From: Scytonema sp. UIC 10036
GTDB taxonomy: Bacteria; Cyanobacteriota; Cyanobacteriia; Cyanobacteriales; Nostocaceae
DNA length: 11,460 bases
Assembly (NCBI RefSeq): GCF_009725235.1
Contig: NZ_WJFC01000310.1
Location: forward strand, 1-11,460
Direction of reading: 5' to 3'
In this document: in pieces, positions 5,244 through 11,460 of the stretch
How the letters are laid out: each line of letters opens with the position of its first letter
Numbering within the stretch: the first letter of the stretch is position 1
Program-made: the position numbers and the translations under genes
Notes under the pieces: model-generated
The model's database searches: none
What the model was told of the DNA's origin: nothing
The model's input: only the letters and a program-made list of their open reading frames with translations

Positions 5244-6305
5244 TCACATCTCTAACAAGATTGTGAGACTACAACATTCTGGGTTAAGGACTCAATAGAC
5301 AGTTGTGTTCCCTTAACCAGGAAGGCGGTAGCCTGCAAAGCAGCCAACATAATGTTAACCGCGCCTACCCAATCTCTGGGAGCCGTAAACTTACATTTGG
5401 GACAAGCAAACACTTTGTTGCCGCCTAGTTTCCGATGAATTTCTCCACAGTGTGGGCAAGTTTTTGAGGTGTAAGATTCATTAATCCTAACTACGATCAC
5501 ACCGCTTCTTAATGCTGCTTGTTCTAAGTGTTTGGCAAATCTTCCGGTTGCCCAAGACAACATATTTCTAACTGACTTTCTGTTAATCTTTCGGGCAGTT
5601 TTCAAAACCATTTGACTGGTTTCATAAGTGGGCAGAAATATAAGCTTGTACGCACTAGTGAGCAAGCTGGATGCTTTGTGGTGTAAATCATTAACTAAGT
5701 TACGAATCCTTTCTCTCAAACGTTCTATAGCTAAAGATAGCTGATATCTTTTCCGTTTGTTTTGCTGACCCTTAGCTAAAACTTTTTGACTGATAAGTCG
5801 GTCAAGGTGCAGACACAATCTAGTGATTCGTCCGATATCTCCCTGACCAATCTCTAAGATGTTTTCTCCGTCAAACCCAGTCAAAAAACAGCGATTACCG
5901 GGGTCAAGACTAATCACTCTATCACTTTCAGTTGCTACTACCTCTCGCACTTCAGGGAAACACGCAAACCATTGCCCTTTTTGATAAACTAACTCTGTTC
6001 CATAAGCACAATTTTGCGGCACTTCGTACCCAATTGCGGAACAAAATAACAATCCTTTTACCTTACTAGGAAACCACGTACCATTCTTGTAAGCATCATT
6101 CTTGAATTGGATAACCTGTGATTTATCCCGACAAGAACGAAATCGCATTTCAAATTTACCCCGCTCGGTTTTTGGCTGAGATTTCCACGCCTTTAAAGCT
6201 TGCCGCTTTGCGCTTTCTGCTTCACACACAGCCTCTTGCCTAGTTTTACCTAAACATTGCGTCCATTCATGTTCTGGTTTCTTTTGTAGGGGGTAATATC
6301 TCCTG
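5241..6305 (-). mobile_element. Remnant of a TnpB-only IS200/IS605-like element
   Basis: The element consists of the truncated tnpB and its 3' flank. The probable right end is near 5243, where CTCACA (5243-5248) and TGTGAG (5262-5267) could pair as a short subterminal hairpin and where exoprotein sequence resumes at once. The left end cannot be placed: tnpB homology fades around 6290-6330 into repeat DNA. No inverted terminal repeats or target duplication are expected for this family, and none were seen. Confidence 0.45.
5252..6229 (-). CDS. tnpB: IS200/IS605-type TnpB (RNA-guided nuclease/accessory transposase), 5'-truncated
   Basis: The TnpB family comprises RuvC-like, RNA-guided nucleases carried by IS200/IS605 and IS607 elements. 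Seen here: the RuvC-I motif RVISLDPGNRCFLTGFD (D109), a likely RuvC-II acid in FLPTYETSQM (E203), a four-cysteine zinc ribbon TSKTCPHCG / FACPKCKF (C258, C261, C276, C279), and RuvC-III APRDWVGAVNIM (D286). The catalytic set looks complete. The start used is a GTG, but the same frame stays open to 6346 and still reads TnpB-like sequence (PEHEWTQCLGKTRQEAV) up to roughly 6290. It lacks the usual N-terminal helix-turn-helix and REC part, over 100 residues by my estimate. The 5' end is therefore lost where the 51-bp tandem repeat begins. No TnpA partner is in the window. The stop lies 8 bases from the exoprotein fragment. Confidence 0.8.
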   Translation of the reverse strand: MCEAESAKRQALKAWKSQPKTERGKFEMRFRSCRDKSQVIQFKNDAYKNGTWFPSKVKGLLFCSAIGYEVPQNCAYGTELVYQKGQWFACFPEVREVVATESDRVISLDPGNRCFLTGFDGENILEIGQGDIGRITRLCLHLDRLISQKVLAKGQQNKRKRYQLSLAIERLRERIRNLVNDLHHKASSLLTSAYKLIFLPTYETSQMVLKTARKINRKSVRNMLSWATGRFAKHLEQAALRSGVIVVRINESYTSKTCPHCGEIHRKLGGNKVFACPKCKFTAPRDWVGAVNIMLAALQATAFLVKGTQLSIESLTQNVVVSQSC

Positions 6306-6325
6306 GATTTTGCCGCATCTGCAAT

Positions 6326-6452
6326 CCAACCTACATCAATTCTCTCTCATCGATTTGTTGGGTTTCGTTCCTCAACCCAACCTACATCAATTCTCTCTCA
6401 TTGATTTGTTGGGTTTCGTTCCTCAACCCAACCTACATCAATTCTCTCTCAT
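6326..6452. repeat. 51-bp tandem repeat, about 2.5 copies, containing the GTTGGGTTTCGTT unit
   Basis: Copies start at 6326, 6377 and 6428. The first two differ at one base; the third stops after about 25 bases. Each copy contains CCAACCTACATCAATTCTCT, then CTCATYGATTT, then GTTGGGTTTCGTTCCTCAAC, so GTTGGGTT..AACCCAAC hairpins form across copies (stems at 6357-6381 and 6408-6432). Because 51 is a multiple of 3 the array stays open in frame and mimics a 17-residue peptide repeat, but nothing else suggests coding. It marks the broken 5' side of tnpB. The 283 bases 6230-6512 otherwise hold only the lost tnpB start and the terminator below. Confidence 0.9.
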
Positions 6453-6457
6453 CAATG

Positions 6458-6502
6458 AAAAAGGCAACACGAAACGGGTCGTTTCTTCCCGTTCCCTGTT
6501 GC
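6458..6502 (-). terminator. Intrinsic terminator of the PRC-barrel gene
   Basis: On the minus strand, 10 bases after the stop codon, GCAACA-g-GGAACGGG pairs with CCCGTTTC-g-TGTTGC. The arms are 15 bases with one G-G mismatch and one G-U pair, the loop is 9 bases, and C plus five Ts follow (6463-6458). This is a standard Rho-independent layout and isolates the gene from the repeat and tnpB debris downstream. Confidence 0.75.
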
Positions 6503-6512
6503 TCTCGATCGC

Positions 6513-7514
6513 TTAATATCCGCCTTCTTCTTCGTACTCTGGCTGTTTCTCCTTAATCTTCTTGGGAATATTTACGGGTTTTGGTGGTTCGTCATCAGCC
6601 CAAGCATCGCGATCTAAATCGTCGTCATAATCGTCATAGTCATTGCTGTATGGCTTGGGGTTTTTGGGTTTTGATTCGTACTTGGGTTGTGCCTTGTACC
6701 TATCTTGACCTGTTGCTTCACTCCAATTGTCTTCTTCCTCTTCTTCGTACTGTACGGATTCGTACTGCCGTGCTTCCATCACCCGACGCGTAGGACGTTC
6801 TTCTTCATAATAATCCTCGTGCCATTCCTCCTCCATTACGGGTTCGGGTGCGCGGGTAATTTTTGGCTTGGGTTGCTCTAATGGGACACCGGGTGGTAAT
6901 TGATTGCTTGGTGCTATGGTGCGGGAAGCATAACCTCCACCATATTCTTCTGCGTCTTCACGTTCCCAAGGTGCTCTACCAATACCCAAGCGCTCTAACA
7001 CACCAACTGTCAGTTGGGTCACTCTCTCTTCTGCGCCTTCAAATACAATCAGTCGATTTGGTCCCGTGCTGACTATTTCGTCTACCGAAATCTCATAAGT
7101 GCTGAGAAATTGGTCGGGAATTTGCGGTAGCCCTAATGATGCAATTGTAATGGCGTAAATCTTTCCTGTTTCCCCATTAAACTTGAAGCCCCGTACTTTC
7201 CCCAACACGTCTCCTGTTTCTGTGATGACTTCCCAGCTGACTATGTTGCTGTAAGATTCGACTTCAATATCTTCTATGACATCTTCATTGTCAACCAAAA
7301 TGACATCGCCAATTTGGTTGATGCTATTGAGATACATATAACGTGGCACACCAGAAATGGAGATCAGGCTGTCTCGCAAGCTAAGAGCCACAACCTCTCG
7401 CTGATCGACATCAACCCAAACTTGGCTGATGATGCCAAGCCGTTTGCCGTTATCGCGGGTGATTACCTGGGTGTTTAAAATATCGGAACGTCTAATAATT
7501 TGTTCGGAGGTCAT
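6513..7514 (-). CDS. Double PRC-barrel domain protein with acidic disordered tail
   Basis: A 333-residue soluble protein. Two PRC-barrel-like domains come first: about 5-82 (SDILNTQVITRDNGKRLG, then VWVDVDQREVVALSL) and about 88-175 (SWEVITETGDVLGKVRGF, then GETGKIYAITI, and EISVDEIVSTGPNRLIVFEG). A short helix follows (TQLTVGVLERLGIG). From about 190 to the end it is low-complexity, rich in E, D, P and Y, ending EEEGGY, and probably disordered. PRC barrels are small beta-barrels found in photosynthetic reaction centre H subunits, RimM and archaeal cell-division proteins; they mostly mediate protein or RNA contacts. Its place directly downstream of smc suggests, without proof, a link to chromosome or envelope organisation. 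The start ATG has AGGA 12 or so bases upstream; there is no signal peptide. Confidence 0.85.
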   Translation of the reverse strand: MTSEQIIRRSDILNTQVITRDNGKRLGIISQVWVDVDQREVVALSLRDSLISISGVPRYMYLNSINQIGDVILVDNEDVIEDIEVESYSNIVSWEVITETGDVLGKVRGFKFNGETGKIYAITIASLGLPQIPDQFLSTYEISVDEIVSTGPNRLIVFEGAEERVTQLTVGVLERLGIGRAPWEREDAEEYGGGYASRTIAPSNQLPPGVPLEQPKPKITRAPEPVMEEEWHEDYYEEERPTRRVMEARQYESVQYEEEEEDNWSEATGQDRYKAQPKYESKPKNPKPYSNDYDDYDDDLDRDAWADDEPPKPVNIPKKIKEKQPEYEEEGGY

Positions 7515-7548
7515 TATGTACCGAGTCCTGATCTCGAATCCGGTTGTC

Positions 7549-7577
7549 TATATACACTATTATTATCAAAAACTCAA
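7549..7577 (-). promoter_or_regulatory. Putative promoter of the PRC-barrel gene
   Basis: On the minus strand TTGAGT (7577-7572), a 17-base spacer and TATATA (7554-7549) lie in the 80-base gap after smc, predicting a start near 7542 and a leader of about 28 bases. No terminator is seen after smc, so the gene may be read both from smc and from this site. Confidence 0.5.
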
Positions 7578-7594
7578 GCATTCGTATGGTTGGA

Positions 7595-10500
7595 TTATAA
7601 CTTAATACCCAAAACTTGGGTGTACGCTCCTCTCGCTTGAGTCACGCCAATTGTGCGTTCGGCTGATTCTATCATCGGTCGGCGCAAACTGACAACAATA
7701 AATTGCGCTTGTTGCGCCTGTTGCTTAATCATTTTAGCTAATCGTTCTACGTTTGCCCCATCTAAAAACATATCAACTTCATCAAAAGCATAAAATGGCG
7801 AGGGTCGGTAGCGTTGGAGTGCGAAAATAAAACTTAACGCTGTTAGGGATTTTTCTCCTCCAGACATAGAAGCGAGTCGCTGCACTGGTTTGCCTTTGGG
7901 GTGTGCCACTAGGTTTAATCCACTGTTGAATGGATCTTCTGGATTGTCGAGTTGCAAGTAACCGTCGCCTTCGGAGAGGGTAGCGAAGATGGATTGAAAA
8001 TTTTCATTCACTGCATCGAAGGCTTCTTTGAAGGCGCGTTGGCGTAAGGTGGTAAAGTTCTCAATTCGTAACAAAAGTTCGGTGCGTTCTCCTTCTAAAG
8101 TCTGCAGTTTTTCGCTGAGTCCTTCCAAACGTTTTTGAGTACGTTCGTACTGTTCCAACGCTAGCATATTGACGGGTTCCATTGCTTGGAGTCGTTTGGC
8201 TAGCGATCGCAATTCTTTTTGCAGGTCTTCTAAATCTACTTTATCTGGAACCTCTGGCAATGGGCTGGGTAATTCTGCGCCTACTGTACGCAATTGTTCT
8301 TGCAATGTGGCAAACTCAGTTCGCCTTGTTTGCTGGGTTTCTTGCAGCTTTTGCTGTTCCCATTCCAACTGTTGCTCTCTGGTGACGTGCGATCGCAATT
8401 CTTGTTCTGTGCGATCGCGTTGTTGTTTTTCTTCTCCTAAATTCTTTTCCATTTCACTCAAATTTGCCCGAATTTCTGCAATTTGAGTGTTGAGTTCGGC
8501 AATTTGTGTCGATACCCCCTGTAGAGCTTCTGTTGATGATGTTTGTTGCTCTTGATATTCTTGGATGCGGCTTGAGCATTCTTGAATTTTCTCTTGCAAG
8601 CGCTGCTGCTGGTTTTCTAAATTTTTCAGTTTTTGCTCGGCTTCTCGCAATGCTGCTTCTCTTTGTTGTAATTGTTGCTCTTGAATTTTGATAGTCCCTT
8701 GAATTTGTTGCCATTCTTGCGGAGTTTGGGACTGTTCCAACTCCGTCAACGCCTGTCTTAATTGTTGCAATTGTTGCTCTTGACCTGGTAATTCCCGCTC
8801 CAACACTTCCAAACGAGATTGGGCTGTTGCTAACTTTTCCTGGTTTTGAGTTAATTGCGATCGCGTTCCTTCTAACTGTGCGCTCAAACTCTTAATCTCT
8901 TTCTGTAGTTGTTCGGTGTGCAACTGCTGTTCTCGCCGCCCTTGTCTTGCTTCAGTCAGTTCTTGTGTCAGTTGTTTTGTTCTGACTGACAGAGAACTGA
9001 TTGCTTCACCACAACGCTCTAAAACCTTTTCAATATCTGCCAATCGACGCTTTAAACTAGCAACTTCCTCAGATTCAGCTGCTTCCACCGTCCCAAACCG
9101 CAACGCCGAACGCTGAGTTGTGCTACCCCCAGTCATGGCTCCACTGGTTTCTAACAATTCTCCATCTAACGTTACAATTCTATACAATCCCAACTGCTGG
9201 CGTGCTTGTTGTAAATTTTCAAACACCACCGTATTCCCGAAAACGTAAGCAAACACATCTTTGTAACGGCGATCGCACTCTATCAAATTAACAGCATAAT
9301 CCACAAAGCCATTAGCGTAGCGCAGTGTAAAATCTTGAGTCAATTTTGGAGCTTGAATTTTATTTAAAGGAAGAAAAGTTGCCCTACCAGCACGTTTTTG
9401 TTTGAGCAATTCAATTCCGGCTGAGGCTATGCTGTCATCTTCCACGACTATGTGTCCCAAACGCGCCCCGGCTGAAATTTCCAAAGCCAATTGATAGCGA
9501 GGTTCCACGCGTCCCAACTGTACAACCATCCCGCAGACTCCTGGTATACCCGCTTGCAAAATCAATTTGCTGGCTTGGGTTCCTTGGACTTCTTGTTGGG
9601 CTGCTTGTTGGGCTTCTAGCTTGTCTAAGGAGCGTTGTTTTTCCCTTTGTTCTTGCAAAAGACGCTTTTGAGTATCTTGTTGGATTTGCAGTTCTTGTTC
9701 TGTAGCGGATAAAGTTTCGGCTAGGGCTTGAATGGGTTCGCTTGAAGCATTAAACGCTGATTCAACTTGAGTGTACTCAGCTTGTTTTTCTGCAAGCTGG
9801 GGTTCTAAAGTTTGAATCAGTTCTGTTTGTTCTTGGATAAGTTGCTGTAATTGGTTGTTGCGTTCTCGTAACTGGGCTTGTTCCGTGCGTTGGGGATCGA
9901 GGGTTTGCAGCACGGCTTCTATTTGACGGTTGAGAGCTGTTTGTTGCTGTACCCAAGCTTCTGAGGCGGAAGCAATTTCTGCTGCTATCTCGCGAGATTT
10001 TTCTAATTCTTGTTGTGCTTCATCTCGTTGAGTTTGTAAAGATGAAATGTACTGGGTTTGTTCGCTCTCGTTTTGTGCGAGTTGTTCTAAGGTTTGCTGG
10101 TGCTGTTGAATTTCCTGAATTGTTTGTTGCTTGCGTTTGATGGTTTCTTGGATTGCTGTTTCTAGTTCTGTTTGTTGGCGTTGAAGTTGCTTGCGTTCTG
10201 CTTCTTGGGTAGCAAGGGTAGATTGTACTGCTAAAAGTTGTTCTTCTCCCAATGATTTGACATGGGCGTTGAGTTGTTCGAGTTCGGTTGTTTTTTGGGC
10301 GATTTCTGATTTTAGGGTTGCTAGTTGGGTGGTGAGTTCTGTAGAAGTGCGATCGCCCTCTTGGATTTGTGTGGCTAATTTTTCTTGCTGGTTTTGTAAG
10401 GAACGCCACGATAAAACGGTTTCCCAAAGTTGTTTTTCTTGATACTCAGTGCGAAGTTTTTGGTATTTTTCTGCTTTAGCACGATCTTGGGAAAGGCGAT

Positions 10501-11254
10501 CGCGTTGTGCAATTAACTCCGTCTCTACAATGCGACAGCTATCTTCTTTTTCCTTAACTTCATCTAAAGTTCCTTTAGCTTGGGTAATTTTGCGGTCAAA
10601 TGCTGCTACCCCTGCTAATTCATCAATAATTTCCCGTCTCTCACGAGAGTTCATGGAAATAATGCTGGTAACGTCCCCTTGTAGTACGACATTGTAACCT
10701 TCTGGGTGAATCCTTAGTTTCTCTAGTTCCTCGTGCAGTTCTGTGAGGGTACAGGAAACACCATTGATGTAATAATTTGAGGTGTAAGTTCCTTGGCTTG
10801 TGACTCTCAGCCTTCTGGTGACGCTCCATTCCACACCAGATTTTGCTTGAATTTTGGCTTTGCGGTATTTTTCCTCTTCGCTTTGTTCCTGGCGATCGGT
10901 TTCTTCATCAATTGCTGAATCTGTGACATCGGTTTCTTCGTCTATAACGACTTCTGGAACTTGGTGTACGTCGTCTACGATTAAGTCAGATAAATCAAAT
11001 GTCACTGTAACGCTCGCTTCGATGCTGGCTCTTCCCTTTGCAGTTTGATTATTGTTGACTAAATCGGGTAGGCGATCCGCCCGCATTCCCTTTGAACTGG
11101 CGAGTCCAAGGCAAAAAAGCAGTGCGTCGAGAATATTGGATTTCCCGGAACCGTTGGGTCCGGAGATGACGGTAAACTCCGGTAGTAAGGGGACAGAGGT
11201 CGTACCGCCGAAGGATTTGAAGTTTGTGAGTTCTACCCGTTTTATATGCACCAT
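7595..11254 (-). CDS. smc: Chromosome segregation protein SMC
   Basis: A complete 1219-residue SMC ATPase, the core of bacterial condensin, which compacts and separates chromosomes by ATP-driven loop formation, usually with ScpA and ScpB. Order: N-terminal head with Walker A GPNGSGKSN (32-40) and the Q-loop region NVVLQGDVTSIISMNSRERR (about 189-208); a long coiled coil (about 225-540, Q/E/L-rich heptads); the hinge (about 560-690, VCGMVVQLGRVEPRYQLALE through ISAGARLGHIVVEDD, with GAMTGG just after); the returning coiled coil (about 700-1040); and the C-terminal head with signature MSGGEKSLTALSF (about 1129) and Walker B FYAFDEVDMFLDG (about 1155). An acidic insert (about 92-135) sits in the N-terminal head. 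ATG chosen because MVHIKRVELTNFKSF is the canonical SMC start; no Shine-Dalgarno is seen. The PRC-barrel gene follows 80 bases downstream on the same strand. scpA and scpB are not in the window. Confidence 0.97.
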   Translation of the reverse strand: MVHIKRVELTNFKSFGGTTSVPLLPEFTVISGPNGSGKSNILDALLFCLGLASSKGMRADRLPDLVNNNQTAKGRASIEASVTVTFDLSDLIVDDVHQVPEVVIDEETDVTDSAIDEETDRQEQSEEEKYRKAKIQAKSGVEWSVTRRLRVTSQGTYTSNYYINGVSCTLTELHEELEKLRIHPEGYNVVLQGDVTSIISMNSRERREIIDELAGVAAFDRKITQAKGTLDEVKEKEDSCRIVETELIAQRDRLSQDRAKAEKYQKLRTEYQEKQLWETVLSWRSLQNQQEKLATQIQEGDRTSTELTTQLATLKSEIAQKTTELEQLNAHVKSLGEEQLLAVQSTLATQEAERKQLQRQQTELETAIQETIKRKQQTIQEIQQHQQTLEQLAQNESEQTQYISSLQTQRDEAQQELEKSREIAAEIASASEAWVQQQTALNRQIEAVLQTLDPQRTEQAQLRERNNQLQQLIQEQTELIQTLEPQLAEKQAEYTQVESAFNASSEPIQALAETLSATEQELQIQQDTQKRLLQEQREKQRSLDKLEAQQAAQQEVQGTQASKLILQAGIPGVCGMVVQLGRVEPRYQLALEISAGARLGHIVVEDDSIASAGIELLKQKRAGRATFLPLNKIQAPKLTQDFTLRYANGFVDYAVNLIECDRRYKDVFAYVFGNTVVFENLQQARQQLGLYRIVTLDGELLETSGAMTGGSTTQRSALRFGTVEAAESEEVASLKRRLADIEKVLERCGEAISSLSVRTKQLTQELTEARQGRREQQLHTEQLQKEIKSLSAQLEGTRSQLTQNQEKLATAQSRLEVLERELPGQEQQLQQLRQALTELEQSQTPQEWQQIQGTIKIQEQQLQQREAALREAEQKLKNLENQQQRLQEKIQECSSRIQEYQEQQTSSTEALQGVSTQIAELNTQIAEIRANLSEMEKNLGEEKQQRDRTEQELRSHVTREQQLEWEQQKLQETQQTRRTEFATLQEQLRTVGAELPSPLPEVPDKVDLEDLQKELRSLAKRLQAMEPVNMLALEQYERTQKRLEGLSEKLQTLEGERTELLLRIENFTTLRQRAFKEAFDAVNENFQSIFATLSEGDGYLQLDNPEDPFNSGLNLVAHPKGKPVQRLASMSGGEKSLTALSFIFALQRYRPSPFYAFDEVDMFLDGANVERLAKMIKQQAQQAQFIVVSLRRPMIESAERTIGVTQARGAYTQVLGIKL

Positions 11255-11400
11255 AGGTGGTTGCTAACTGGGGGAATGAAGTTCAAGTGTACCAACAAAG
11301 TTATCAAGAGGTTAGGGGGTTTGGGTAATTGAACTGCAGAGGACGCTCCAGAGCGCAGAGAATGAGAAGAGTTTAAGGCTAGTTTATCAAGAGAATTGTG

Positions 11401-11423
11401 AGATGTGTCTCTTTTACACATCT
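11401..11423. repeat. 8-bp perfect inverted repeat upstream of smc
   Basis: AGATGTGT-CTCTTTT-ACACATCT forms an 8-base-pair stem with a 7-base loop, about 147 bases before the smc start. No T-run follows on either strand. It could be the end of a gene beyond the window or a small dispersed repeat; the GC-rich tail after it looks like intergenic cyanobacterial repeat DNA. The rest of 11255-11400 shows no gene. Confidence 0.45.
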
Positions 11424-11460
11424 GCGAGGCGACGAGTCTATGGCGAATGGCGTATGCCGG

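Noticed and set aside
6326..6452. CRISPR array
   Set aside because: The units are contiguous 51-bp tandem copies with no unique spacers and no cas genes nearby.
6310..6516. Plus-strand ORF with a 17-residue peptide repeat (NLHQFSLIDLLGFVPQP)
   Set aside because: The periodicity comes from the 51-bp non-coding tandem repeat being a multiple of three; the ORF also crosses the terminator of the PRC-barrel gene.
8169..11267. Several plus- and minus-strand ORFs of 60-135 residues within smc
   Set aside because: All are other-frame readings of the coiled-coil coding sequence of smc, with biased composition (S/C-rich or T/R-rich) and no family features.
1..11460. tRNA, rRNA or known riboswitch genes
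   Set aside because: No T-loop (GTTCGAATC-type) with a fitting cloverleaf, rRNA core or recognisable riboswitch core was found by eye on either strand.

Overview
The window looks like chromosomal DNA of a filamentous cyanobacterium (Nostocales-like). The evidence is the dense GCGATCGC (HIP1) palindromes inside genes, heptanucleotide CATTKGT arrays, the GTTGGGTTTCGTT..CAACCCAAC dispersed repeat, a PRC-barrel gene beside smc, and traces of a two-partner-secretion/CHAT/sensor-kinase cluster. This assignment comes from sequence style and protein families only; no search was run.

Layout. (1) At the left edge, on the minus strand, lie two tandem paralogous lipoproteins. One is a complete PhnD-like ABC-type solute-binding protein (150-1040). 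The other is the first 27 codons of a second gene (1-81) with an almost parallel lipoprotein leader. (2) A 316-base divergent intergenic region (1041-1356) carries a Fur-box-like palindrome and an AT-rich operator-like inverted repeat. (3) On the plus strand, 1357-2958 encodes a TPR protein whose N-terminal domain resembles a degenerate PD-(D/E)XK nuclease fold. (4) 2959-6512 is a decayed accessory stretch. It holds dispersed repeats, a small DNA-binding-like protein (3148-3366), an N-terminally truncated histidine kinase (3605-4795), fused debris of a CHAT/TPR gene and a filamentous-haemagglutinin-like exoprotein gene (4747-5243), a 5'-truncated tnpB (5252-6229, frame open to 6346) and a 51-bp tandem repeat. 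(5) On the right, two conserved housekeeping genes lie on the minus strand: smc (7595-11254), then a two-PRC-barrel protein with a long acidic tail (6513-7514) that has its own putative promoter and a good intrinsic terminator.

How the parts relate. smc and the PRC-barrel gene form the stable core. The lipoprotein pair probably belongs to an uptake locus continuing beyond the left edge, possibly iron-responsive given the Fur-like palindrome. The middle looks like a remnant: three gene fragments in the same orientation have been joined by deletions, with a TnpB element abutting the exoprotein fragment. I found no convincing new multi-gene system. The points most worth checking are the nuclease-fold/TPR fusion, the three-gene mosaic that leaves a sensor-less kinase, and the smc-linked PRC-barrel protein.
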